This document shows, in pieces, positions 52,691-64,000 of a stretch of 64,000 bases of DNA. Position numbers and translations under genes: made by a program. The notes under the pieces are model-generated. The model saw nothing but the letters and a program-made list of their open reading frames with translations. It was not told the DNA's origin and did not search any database. How positions within the stretch are numbered: the first letter of the stretch is position 1; each line of letters begins with the position of its first letter. This stretch comes from Pseudoscleropodium purum (lineage: Eukaryota > Streptophyta > Bryopsida > Hypnales > Brachytheciaceae): assembly GCA_963969395.1 (NCBI GenBank), contig OZ017799.1, forward strand, positions 24,492,501 to 24,556,500, written 5' to 3'.

Positions 52691-55600
52691 GTTAAGCTTT
52701 GTGAACTTGGCTTGAAATGCGCAAGCTGACCATTTCCGGAGTTCCATCCGCAATCATTTCACGACTTTCCTGCAGTTGTGTGAACGAGGACGGCGATAAT
52801 GCACAGAAGCTCGAGTCGTCCTTTGCAGAGTCTGGTTGAGGCAAGTGATGAGAAACTGAGAATCTACAGACGAAGCTTAACACCGTACTTCCTTCCTTCC
52901 CAGTTCCCACATGCACATGCACATGCACAAGCACAAGCAGGTCTGTGCAGTGCAGTCGACCACGCACGTGCATTTGAATCATATCTCAACCACTTCTTCA
53001 GTCTTGACTGACACTACACTATATTACAAGAAGCTCCTCGTTGGGGGCGTTTCGGTTCCCTTTTCCTTTCTTGTTCTTCTGGGAATCACACAACAGGTTT
53101 CCCATTGCCTCACTCCGTCAAGGACTCCCAAAGACCAATCAATAAATATTAGAGCCCAGTACGTTATTTAAGTAGTCTGCCTGCATAGGACCACTCGCTA
53201 CCTGTGTCCATGTTATAGTAGAATCACCCCTGCCAACATGTTCTTTCTTGATGACTGTAAAATCTACATTACTCTATTTCTAAATACAACCATGTGGACG
53301 GAGCATCGAAAAGAATTTCACAAAAAGATTATTCAGCTTTGATTGGTTTCAAGAAGGAAAGGAAAAAAGGCAAAATAATCCATCTCTTTGAAAGACGAAA
53401 AAATTCAACAAACGTCTCTCTGAAGGTAGGAAAACTGAGTTTTATAGGTTATGAAACTGTACACAATGTTGGATGAAAAGCAGGAAGCCGACAGTTGGCT
53501 CCATGGAGGTTTTATACATGTTAGATCAACAAACTTAACTTCAAGCCGCAATTGAATGATTACCGAAAGCAACCTCAGTTCATTGCTGAATAATACTATG
53601 CTATAAGACAAACTCCCAATTCGAAATTTCGGATTGCACATGTGAATACAGTCCGTCTCCCTCCCGAAGTGGAACCCTGTCTAAGAGGCGAGAAGGCGTT
53701 TTGAGTTTCAGGTTCGACATACCTTCAGTGAAACCCCACCCAAGCTGCCAGGGTTAACGATAGACATACTATACCGTCTATCACGTCCTTGTTGGAAGAA
53801 GACAAAAACTACAAAAGTTGACACATGATACTCCAGCAATAGACAGTTCAACAAATTTCTGTGTCACAGAAGTTAGTTGCTTTCAACAGCTGTTGCTTGT
53901 AGAACGAAAGTTGCTGGGGTGTTTTACACTTCACCTGAGTCACTCCAACTAATTATATCACGCTTTGAACTGACACGTCCCGTGCCAACCTGTCTCATTA
54001 ATCGCTCGTTGTGGAGACTCCCAACTTAAGCTCAGTGATGTGATTTTCAAATGTTCTGCTAAATTGAACCCCGATCAAGTGACAACCATAACAACATATG
54101 AAGCTCTCAGGCTATTAAAGCTGAAGTTCTGCGAGCCGACCCAACTTGATGAGGTAATCCTAAGAAGAACCCCCTCTTGGATCACCTCAAAGCTGATGTC
54201 TGTCATTGCAGAAACCTTTCTTTTAAAAGGAAGAAATCCATCATAGCCGAGTTTTGTTATGATTGACAGGAGTAAAAGATGTCAATTTGCAAGCGAGCCT
54301 TGCATGCACATGACTCTCTAATCTTTGCAGTTCGCAGCTGTCGGTAACTATCAAAATCAACCTCAAGAACTATCGAGGAAACATAATTGATGAGCACTTA
54401 CCATCAGAACCCATGTTCGAGGCAAAGGATAAGCTTAAGAAGCTTTTAATCAGTGAACCATACTTGACCACACTTCTCATTTGAAGATTCTGTCAACCGA
54501 GGACCACAACCTTCAGAACTCGTCAGATGCGTGGGCCAGATTGATAGTTGCAATATTCGTTACGTGTTACCATTTACCATAACATAACAAACATTCCTCA
54601 ATCAGAATCAATTCTGGATGAGATGGACGGGAGGACGGTAGTTTCAAAACGCGGTCACTTATGAAGATCTCGCATGGACTTGAACCATGACTGTCTGCCC
54701 AAATTGCAGAAAGATCCGAGGGACACAACATATGGAATAGAGTTGATGAGAAATACCTGAGGCACTACTTCAATTTCAACACGTAGTTCGGCCAAAATTC
54801 TGCCCAAGATACATCTATGTGACACAGCATATCACAGATTCCCAGGAGTCCCACCACGCAACACGGCACGATTGTCCACAACACGTCCCAGCAGAAAACC
54901 ATTAAGATTTGGGTCTTTGGTAAGATGTGCTTGTATCAGATCTGTGTCACATTCAACACCAAGCAGTCACGGAATCTGAGATAGGCAACCACGTCCAACT
55001 CTAGTGAGTCGAATTGAGATATTGGAACCTTACATCCCATTATTTCCCATCACATCACGTGCATCAAACCAACATGTACATGAAATAGTAGAAGCATACA
55101 TCAAATGAAACAACACAAAATGAACAATGGAAATAGAGAAACGACAATAAAAGAAACAAGAATAGAAATCTATGTAATGAAGTACCTTGAACGTGTAATG
55201 TTGCATTAAGAATAGGCATCATGCAATGGAATCGATTCGGGTAGCGAATGTTGATACGAAACAGGCTTAATAAACGGGAAGAAATGGGTGTCAAGGAAGT
55301 CTCGATAGTGAATGGACTACGATGGACAACGAAAGGGTTTTGGAATGGATATGCTTCGAAAGTGTACGCAACTCAGACCCTACAATACCTTGCAAGAGTA
55401 ATAGTGCACCACACCAAGACCCTACAATAAATACCTTGCAAACATGAAACACTAAATGGATCATTGTTGTTGTTTGTAGTGACTCAAGACAATCCATACA
55501 CATATTGTCGAAAAATCATGTGTATAGAGGGCCATCCCAGAGACACCATTACACAACTGAAAACCATATCATGCTAAAGAGCAAAACCATGCTCGCGGAC

Positions 55601-55882
55601 TGTACACAGATGCCCCAATATCGGGCTGCTCAGTTCTACATTTAAAAAACGGCACTTGTACCAGCTCTCAGAAAAATTCCTGGGGTGCAGTAAGAAATGG
55701 GAAGAAAGTAGATCCGGTATGCAAACCGGTGTGGTAGTAAGGACTCTTACACTATACAAAAGGTTACGCATATGCCCCGGTCAGGCATCCATGTGGCTCT
55801 AAATTAAATACAGGGAGGGAGAAGAACAAGATATCATACATGTCGGGCGCCAACATCTACCAGAAGATGGTAGAAGCCAGCG
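52691..55882 (-). other. 3' side of the serine-rich protein gene
   Basis: Composition is intermediate rather than desert-like, so this may hold the 3' UTR (nearest 55882) and unrelated spacer. A (CATGCA)n-like run lies at about 52908-52935. Open frames on both strands are short and domain-free. No second gene can be supported. Confidence 0.4.
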
Positions 55883-56436
55883 TTACGAGTAGATCTTGGA
55901 CAACGACTGGCCAGACTTCATCATCCTGAACATGGCAGCGCGCCCCCCCGAGTAGCTGCTGCGCGTTCCAGAAGCCATCTTCATGCTTGGTATCCGTTCT
56001 CTGAATTGCATAACCGGTAAAATCATAAGTCAACAATCGACAAAAACAACTCCAAACCGAAACCAAACCAGAGCAGAAATGTTGAGATATGTAAGAACAC
56101 CAGAGACGCTACTCACCCAATGGGCATGGCAGGCGCGACGACGTCGTCCTCCTCGTCGGACGAGCTCACCACATGCCGCAACCGACTGGTGCCCTTCGGC
56201 GGACTACGGCTGGCGCCCGGCGACCGCGCGAGCGGAGGCAGCGACCCCGCGGGTGCCTTCTTGAAGCTCTGCCTCTGCATCTCTTCGCTGAGCGAATTCT
56301 CGATCAAAGACTCCGTGGACAGCTCCAAGTCCTCGCCCGACCTGTAGATCGTGCCCCGGCCGTTCCACGCGTGCGAGCGGTGCATCCCACACCGGAACGA
56401 ACCGGTATGCGTGGTAGGTGCACATGAGCAAGGCAT
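55883..56436 (-). CDS. small serine-rich protein with CSCAPTTH...FRC motif
   Basis: A plant-specific small protein family annotated only as serine-rich protein-related, with no known biochemical role. Two exons on the minus strand: 56436-56117 and 56000-55883, 145 aa. The signature CSCAPTTHTGSFRCGMHR (residues 3-20) matches the family's C-x-C-x-PTTH-x-GSFRC-x-xH core, which begins close to the N-terminus here. A Pro/Ser/Arg-rich middle and an acidic SSSDEEDD patch follow. Exon 2 adds a Met/Ser/Arg-rich basic tail. The intron is 116 bp with a strong GTGAGT donor and a TTCAG acceptor. If it is retained, TGA inside the donor (56115-56113) ends the protein at 107 aa. The start is the ATG directly before the motif; an in-frame upstream ATG at 56511 would add 25 residues. 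Exon 2 was chosen by phase and is the less certain part. Confidence 0.78.
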
Positions 56437-57060
56437 TTCGACCCGAGAAACGCGAAGACGTAACAACTCCAAGTCACTGGCTGAATCTCGCAGCAGCCCA
56501 AAACCACGCACTTCTTGACGTCGTCAGCAAGTCACTGACAGACTCTGAAAATACACCACTACTTCCACGGCACGCAACAGACACACTCAATCAAGCTCCT
56601 CTCGACCCACCACTACGAAGATCTCCAGGCCACTACGAAAGATCGGTACTGACTTACGAACGAGCTCCACAGACACAACAATTTCACGTTCCAGACCCAG
56701 CACGAGAGACTACTACTCAAGACCTGGAAAAGAGTTGAAAAGGTACCACTGCATCTGGACCAGAAAAAGTGCACGGAAGGAATCTCTGACAAGCTACAAG
56801 ACCAGCGGCGCACGCACCAGGCGAGTGCGCTGCTGCAGAAGAATCGCACAGAGAGAGATGCGCAGACGCTGCGAGAAGGAGGAAATCCAAAACGAGATGT
56901 ACGCCGATCGGGGGGCTTCTTATCGGGGGAGACGACCCCTCGAAACGCCGGGCGCGAGAGGGGCCGACCCCACCCGACCCGACCCGACCCGCGCCTGTCA
57001 CTTGACTCACTGGAGCTCCTACTGTAGACTTTTCTTGTACTACCTAAGCTCACTGTAGTA
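56437..57060 (-). promoter_or_regulatory. 5' leader and promoter of the serine-rich gene
   Basis: A GC-rich stretch ending at a CCCGACCCGACCCGACCCG run (56973-56991). Transcription probably starts between about 56.6 and 57.0 kb. Long frames in several phases on both strands arise from the GC-rich composition; none carries a recognisable domain. Confidence 0.4.
56973..56993 (-). repeat. (CCCGA)n pentamer run upstream of the serine-rich gene
   Basis: Four CCCGA/CCCG units. In the orientation of the minus-strand gene this is GGGTC, as at the CDKB promoter. Confidence 0.7.
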
Positions 57061-60000
57061 CTGCAGGACGCCGGAGTTTGCCTGAAAGCCACTCCAACTG
57101 GGAACCCGAATGGAGTGCTTCTTACTTTTATTATTGGGAATCCTTTTTTGTTTCCCCCAAGGTGGGAATTGCCCGGAACTCAAGAGCTTCAACCCCGGCA
57201 CTGTAACGCAACGTACCCCGGTATCCTTGGGGGTGTATTTTTTTGCTGGCTCAAAGACCATGCCATCGACTTTGGTTTCAGAATCTGAGTTTTCAAATCC
57301 TATCTATAACCACATTCACACTGCACAGAACTTGATTAGGGTTTGGTTGCAGTGGAGATGTGGGATTTGACTGGTCAACAAATTAACCTATAGACTCAGC
57401 CTCAAGCTTACATCAATCTTCTTCAATTTTTTTTACTGTGGGTAGTACAGTGTACGTGAAGGCCGATCAGTATGATAGCTTAGCTTCCAGTTAGGGGGCG
57501 ACTCCGCAGTGCATGTGGGAGTGGAAGGGAGTGGTTGGGCGAAGCGGAAACTTGAATTCAAAGCAGCTGAATTCAAAAAAAAAAAGGCATTGATGTAGTA
57601 CAAAGTGTAGTTTTTGTACAGTGATGGGCCATTCTTACCTCCAGTCCTCTGCACACTGGGGACTGGGGAGAGGAATTCTTGGGCCTCGGAAAACAGCAGT
57701 GTTAACTTATTAGTAACCTGTACCGAAAGTCAGAACATTGGACCCCGATTTTTTTTTTAATTTAAATTTAAAACACAAAGAGTACTTTGCAACATGTATG
57801 ACTGATGATGTTGATGAGCTAAGTTCTTCATACTGACCAAGTTCTGGCACAAAAGTGTAACAAAGAAGAAAAATAAGGAATGGTTGGGACTTGGACTTGC
57901 CTGCATCAGGAAAAACAGGAGGACTTTTCTTCAGAATTTGTCAGTTTTCATAACCCCCTATGTCTGGGGCTTTCCCTCCATAGTCATGGGTGGAAGGTAT
58001 ATCCGTCTACCAGGCTAGCTTTGGTTGTGACTTCAAATTCACTCACCCCTAAGGTAGGTGGCTGTAAAAGCAACCCTTTAAGGGCTGATCCGGCTTTTTC
58101 ATAGATTTGCATGAACAGAAATGTTTTTAGCTCATTTTTCAGAGAAAGAAAAATGGATGCTAGGTGGTGTCATATTTTTTGAAGCATTTTTGAATTAGTT
58201 ATGAATTTTCAAAGATTTCCACAGTAGGGACCTATTTGTGACCCATAGGTCTCCCAAAATTTGTCCCCTTGCAATTTCTAAAATGATTTCTGAACCATGG
58301 AGGAAATGATTGGCTCTTGGAATTAAATAAATAAATTTTTCTTGATTCATTTAATAACAACAGTGGTCCATTTAAAGATCAACTCCCATCCATTTTACAA
58401 CCAGCTATGGGATGGTTGCAAAGAAAGGGTTGCAATTACAGCCTACTACCTTGTAGTTTTAAGGTCTTTTACTCATCAAAAACCACTCAAAACTAGCATT
58501 TTTATTGCAAAGAACAAAAAACTTTACAAACTAATTTTTGTGCATATCCAACCATAGAATCTCACATTAAACTAGTACAAAAAAGTGCGAGAGAAATTTT
58601 GGAAACTTTCACCATGTAGATTGCAAGATATTTGCATTTAAAGTGAGGAGAATGTTATCTTTGTGCACGTTTTGTGACTACATTATTTGACTTTGAATCT
58701 TGTTAACTTCAAATTTTTCCAATAAACATTTTTTATTTTAAAAAAAAATGATGTTGACGATTTGAGTTGGCATTACTAGGGAAAAAATTCAATAAAAAAT
58801 ATTCTTAATTTTCATTCTTTAAAAAATTGTTGAATTTTAAATTGGTACAAAATTGAAGGCTAAACTAAATCATTAATAGCTCTAAGATAGAATTGAAATA
58901 CACTAATGCCAACAGTGAGATTGTTCTAGCAAGCATATTTAACCTTGTGGAACTTTCTTCTTGAAAATCGTAAGAATTGGTAAGTTCAAAAAAGGAATCC
59001 AATCTATTATTTTGAATTAGTAATATTATTTTGAATTAGTAATATTATGTTGATGCAATATTGAAGAAAAATAATGTACAACTTCAATAGAAATTACAAC
59101 ACATTTGCAACAAAATTTTATATATGTTTGAAGCAATACTATAAATAGACAATTGCACTATAGGAAACTTTGTTTCAATAACAATGGCCTATTTTGGGGC
59201 AAGGTAGTTACTCACTTTCTCAAGTTAGTTTCTATCAATGCAAAGTCCCCTTCCTTTTGCTCCAAAGCCAATAACAACTAAGATGTTTTGTATTGAGTTA
59301 AGTTATTATATTTTATATGCATTGCATATATTCAACATTAGCAAAATGGGGGAGTTTTCTTGAATGATGTAGGACTAAGGCCCTTTTTTCAACTTATAAT
59401 GTTCCATGCCTAATCCTTTTCCTAATTCAACTTTTAAACTACAATTTCCAAACATATGATCTTGCACCAAATTTGTATGCGAGTGTGTGGAAGAATGTCA
59501 AAACCTTTGGCTATATAAATTGCAAGAAAAAGCATTCAAAGTGGTCAAAAACATTTGAATTACACCTTATTAAGCAAGGCCATTAAACTTTGAATCACCC
59601 TAATTTTAAGATTTTGAAATATCAATTTTGAATTTAAATGTATTTATTTTGGAAATTTGAGTTGAAAAATATGAGGGAAAATCTAAGAAACTTGATTCTT
59701 TTTTCTTAAATTTTTCAAAACAAAAGTAGATACAAGACAGAAGGAAAAAACAAAATCTTTAATATTTGAAATATAGAATTAATTTGAGCCAATCCTAGTA
59801 GTGACATTGTTTTATCAAACAATTAAAGCATTATCAACCTCACATTTTGGAAAATATGTGTGTGTATATATATATTTTTTATTTTTATTTTTATTTTTTA
59901 TTTTTTTTATTTTTTTATTTTTTAACATTAAATTTATTCTTTAATTCTAAATTTTAAATTTAATTTTATGAATTGCATGAATTCAAGCACTTAGTCATAC

Positions 60001-61369
60001 AACTACATAACTTTTACTTTAGGATAGTGATTGCAATAAAAATGACATCTTTAGAAAAATACCTTGCTCCCTTATCTTAAAAAATTCCATAATTCATTTC
60101 AAAATTTGAGATCATAAGAACCTACTCAATTCCTAATTATTCTTTGAAGTGGCTTTCATCCTTTAGTGGTTAAAGGTAAATGAGGTGGGTTGTATTTTGC
60201 CCACTACATCAAATTGATTTACATATCCACAATCAAAACTTATAATCAAAGGTTATTTTTCATCTAAATTTAAATTTCTCGTCTAATTCATTTTAGTAAA
60301 GATCTTGGTTTTCAGCATTAAAGTAGAAAGATCTTTTTAATCCTTTAAAAATGACATATTTACAATTTCAAATTTTCTTATTTTGATTGGTCATATTGTA
60401 AAAAGTATAAATTATAAGTAAAAAAATCTTCATAACAATAGACTAAGTGAAGAATATAACATCAAGTGATTTAGAAAATGAATATACGTAGTATTAAATA
60501 GATAAAAATCCCTATATTAACACTTCAAAATTGCTTAAAAACATATGGCCAAAAGGTCATCTCTTTTGTCTTTAAAGGATTCATTGTGCAATGGTGTGAA
60601 GAATAGGAGAATTTACTTATAGGAGAAGATACTTTAGTTCCACAATAGGTCAATCCTTCTCTAAGATCATTAGGGATTAAGTGTTAATTTGTAAAAAAAA
60701 CCTTTTAACTTTAATTTGCGCCTCAATTTTGGTGCCAAAATACGTAAATCTGCAGTGAGCACTTATATAGGAAATTCCATTAAAATGGTGTCATTTTGCA
60801 ATTTTGGCACTATTAGCAGTTTAGAACGCATGGTCCAAAATCTATACTTGTCTTAAAATGGTTCTTTTCAAGGTTCAAACCACACAATTTGAAATGTATA
60901 CTTGTCCTAGATGGCACTTTTATGATTTAGACCATGTGGTTAGAAAATGGCACATTAAATATGCCATTTTTAATGAAATTCCCTATCTATTTATTCTATG
61001 AATTTCATTCTACATGCTTTTGAATATGATATAAGAATTGACCCATTTTTTATCATACACACACATACCATTTCCAATTTATAGACTGATCTCATTTTGT
61101 GAAATTGTAGTGCGGTTCCCAAAGTAGTTATGGCACATTATCATAAATTGTCAAGCTTTCGATATTGCAACCAGCCTTTGGTTGATTTTGCAACCAGTCC
61201 ATGGTTGGAAACAAAAAAGTCTATATATAACCAATACATGTTGTACAATATAGTTCAACTAAAAAATTTATGATGATTATATTTTGAGTTAAAAAAAATT
61301 TAGAAAATTATATTATCCTTTGAAACTCTATTTCTACATCATGGAGAATTTCTACACTCAAGAAATCTG
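57061..61369. other. AT-rich intergenic desert
   Basis: No supportable gene. A plus-strand frame at 57110-57370 begins with a hydrophobic stretch but has no domain. A single unit related to the 18041-18201 tandem repeat lies at about 58850-58905. T-rich low-complexity DNA spans about 59866-59925. A reverse copy of the TTAACCCCT motif lies at about 60159-60173, and a MITE at 60767-60986. Confidence 0.75.
60767..60986. mobile_element. MITE-like element with ATAGGRAATTYCATTAAAA ends
   Basis: The left end ATAGGAAATTCCATTAAAA and the complement of the right end (ATAGGGAATTTCATTAAAAA) match with few differences over about 19 bases, and similarity continues inward with ATGG. The element is about 220 bp and non-coding. 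TAT-containing flanks on both sides would allow a short TA-type duplication, but this cannot be proved. Confidence 0.6.
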
Positions 61370-61965
61370 CACTCCACGTACCCTGTAATTCCTTAAGTGG
61401 TTGAAAATGAGTCAGCTCCCTTACATGCTGGGTGTTTTTTTCACTCTTCCTATCGTCCACAAGAACGGATGCCTGGTTATTAAGAAACCCCGAGTGGGGA
61501 GTGTCCCCGCCCACGGGATGTGGGATCCGGGATAAGGTGTTTCTGTGGATGCCAAATGTTGAGCCTTGACCGAAAGTGAAGAAGACAAGACCCAAATAAA
61601 CTGAAGGTGCAAGGACACCATTCGGCCGGCTGGGTCTGGGGCTGCATGATGGGCTTTTTCCTTGCCAGCCAGAGAGAGAAGAGCATTGTCAAGATCATGG
61701 GGCCACTCAGGCCTCGTCCTTGGCCCGGGAGTCCCAGGGCCTACGACTGGCTGGCTGGCCCGGGAGGGTCGGGTGGAGGGACGGACCTCCCAGGCGGGCC
61801 AACAGGCAGGGCCCATGATTCCAGAATGCCAACCTAAATAATGATTTCCCACCCCAATTATCATGCCCACAGCGGGATTTGGTGGTACCTGGTGGATTTC
61901 TGTCTGAACTGGGCTCGGGGTTCCATCGTCTGTCTGGGGACATGGGATTCATGGGAATTTCCCCA
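61370..61965. other. isolated GC-rich island of unknown origin
   Basis: About 600 bp of distinctly higher GC, with many GGGCC, CCCGGG and GGGTCGGGT-like words, surrounded by AT-rich desert on both sides. Open frames exist on both strands; the longest, minus 61421-61870, is Pro/Gly/Trp-rich and resembles no family I know. It could be a retroelement fragment, a gene relic or a promoter-like island without a gene. Confidence 0.5.
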
Positions 61966-64000
61966 CACCATTTTTATTTTATTTTATTTTATAGTTTTTG
62001 AGAAAGTGACGAGATGGTGATTGCTTCAAATTTGGTGGAGTACAGTTCATTTCTATGTCTTCAAGAATAAAAAAACAAAAAAACAGTGTCCAATTATGTG
62101 CATGCATTTCTTCATCCAGGTTTGGTGACTTCATCCACATTTTTAATAGAAATGGAAAAAAATTTGGCAGAAAAAAAAAAAAGACTACTTTTATTTGGCA
62201 AAAAAGTAAGATTTATTTTGAAATTGTATAATCTGGAAATACATGGAGACATGTGTAGAAGAGGTTTATAGGGAATCGTATAGAGGCTATTATGTTTGAC
62301 TCCTACAGTACAAAATTTGTATATGAATGTGCAAGAGATATAACCTTTGATTGATAATCCGACAATTGGTATTTTTCATTTCATTGGAAATTCATTTTAA
62401 CCTCTAAAGGACCAAGTTGTCGTTGAACAATCAATTGAAAATTTGGACAAGTTTCTTTGCAATCAATTTTGACACAAAGTGTGGATATGTATCCCCTAGG
62501 TGGGAATATTTTCTATTTGATCATGTGCCTATATTAAAAGTTATGTTGCATGCAATTTGGGAGACAAGGCCCACAAATTTAAGTAGTACGTGCAAAATCC
62601 ATAATTTGACAAGTATATATTTGGCTCATGTAATTTAGGATGCAACTATAAAAAAAAATGTGTAGAAAAAAAATCTCACACTAGGAAGATTTAAAGATTG
62701 TTGATCATGTTGGATAGGGGTGGAAAAAACATTTTTCTTTTAACTTCAAATACTATAATCTTTCAATTCACATTGTCAAAGCTTTTGGATTTTTTTTCAC
62801 ATATTCCAATGGTAGTCTAGTAGAATTTTTCTTTATTAAACTTCAAATTTTAATTGACTTTTAATCATTGCTTTCTTATTAACCTAAAAACTGGTAATTA
62901 TTTGACAATTTATGCTAGAAATGTGCTTTGCTCTTATGCAAGTTAACATCTAGTTTTTATAATGCTCAAATATGATATCATACACCAAAAATATATGAGT
63001 ATTTTAAAGCTTCTAAGGTATGTAGGAAGTGCAATATTGATCGAAATTAAGAAGTGTCATGTGTCATTGGATCCAACTTATCATAAATATAAACTTTTAT
63101 CAATATTGCATACCTGAATTCATACACCTTCTATGTTAATACACACAATTAACATCCTACTTTTCTTAAAAAGTGGGCTTCCTAGACCACTTCAAGGTGG
63201 AAAGATAGTCACCTAAAAATTATTAGATTCTAGAATGAATAGGTGCACTCTTCGATTCTATAGTAATTATGAAAGTCATTCATCAAATACTTTATATCCT
63301 CTACAACATTTTAGAATTGAACTAGTGATGAAGGCCATGGCATAAGTATTTTTTTGCTTTGTGATTGGAGGACAAAAACCAATTGGTCCAAAGCAACTTC
63401 TACATTGTAATGAAATTAGAAACAAACTTCCAAATTTTTCCGAGTTGGAATTGCCTTTGCCAAGATCCATAATGCTTTCACTTCCACGTGAATAGAGAGG
63501 GACAACATTTTAGAAGTAGCCTCATTGTCAAGCTGAAAGCAACCCAAAATTTCAAGTCAAATGTCAAAATTAGTTTTTCATAAATGAGAAACTTACCTCT
63601 CTACCTCTTTACAAACCTTCAATTCCTACCCACCCAATTTGTTGATTAATAGTATTAGATTTTCTACTTAGAATGATTTGCACACTTCCATGCAAAGCTC
63701 TGGAATTTTTTTTGTCTTTTTTGCAAGATTAAATTGCTTTTGTACATAAGAAAGCCTAACCTAAGTCAAGAAGAAGGAAATCACTACAATTGAAAATAGA
63801 TGAAAAAGTTATATAGTATCCTACATGTACAAAAATAGGTCAGGCTTCATGATGAATATGAATATTTCTAACCAAGGGTGTGACTAATAAAGTTATAAGC
63901 TCATGACACATATCCTAGACTAGTGAGTGGGAAAATAGGAAGTAGTGAGCAAGAATGTAATTCATGAATGATTCGAATTGCAAGACCTTAGACTTTGGCC
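61966..64000. other. AT-rich intergenic desert
   Basis: No gene. A TAACCTCTAAAGGACC motif stands at 62398-62413, possibly the start of another dispersed repeat copy. Short frames are composition artefacts. Confidence 0.75.

Noticed and set aside
54040..54246. 68-codon frame as a small gene near 54 kb
   Set aside because: No homology recalled, no conserved motif, and no clear splice partners.
57110..57370. Plus-strand frame with signal-peptide-like start
   Set aside because: Only the first 16 residues are hydrophobic; there is no promoter, splice context or family resemblance.

Overview
This is nuclear DNA of a green plant. The genes have many small exons with GT/AG introns, and their products are plant-specific (a B-type CDK, a FRA1-class kinesin-4, a plant APE2, a small serine-rich protein). 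Compact gene islands of moderate GC sit in long, very AT-rich repeat deserts. The AT-rich intergenic DNA and the intermediate CDKB signature (PSTALRE) fit a bryophyte, perhaps a moss, or another non-seed streptophyte better than a flowering plant. That is inference; the species cannot be named from sequence alone.

Layout. 1-5.25 kb: AT-rich desert with MITE-like elements. 5.25-11.0 kb: CDKB on +, 8 coding exons (7480-9798). 11.0-18.5 kb: desert with a fresh-looking Mutator-type MITE (11197-11442) and other repeats. 18.5-28.1 kb: kinesin-4 on +, about 19 coding exons (20031-26808), with an unusually short C-terminus. 28.1-37.0 kb: desert with nested MITEs, two tandem arrays and a 0.7 kb inverted-repeat element. 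37.0-43.7 kb: APE2 on +, 11 coding exons (37622-42887). 43.95-47.2 kb: a single-exon nuclear protein of unknown function (44992-45786) behind a dense E2F/MYB3R-type promoter. 47.2-52.6 kb: desert with a decayed coding remnant (50116-50642). 52.6-57.0 kb: a two-exon serine-rich small protein gene on - (55883-56436). 57.0-64.0 kb: desert with another MITE and an isolated GC-rich block (61.37-61.96 kb).

Functionally, four of the five genes concern cell division, cytoskeleton or genome maintenance: CDKB (G2/M kinase), kinesin-4 (cortical microtubules and wall deposition), APE2 (DNA repair with PCNA) and the unknown gene with S/G2-M-type promoter motifs. They are separate transcription units, 10 to 17 kb apart or more except APE2 and the unknown gene, so the grouping may be chance. 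Three gene islands begin at a (GGGTC)n or (CCCGA)n run, which seems to mark the promoter-proximal edge.

All exon structures were assembled by hand from splice consensus, reading frame and remembered family conservation. No alignment or expression data were available.
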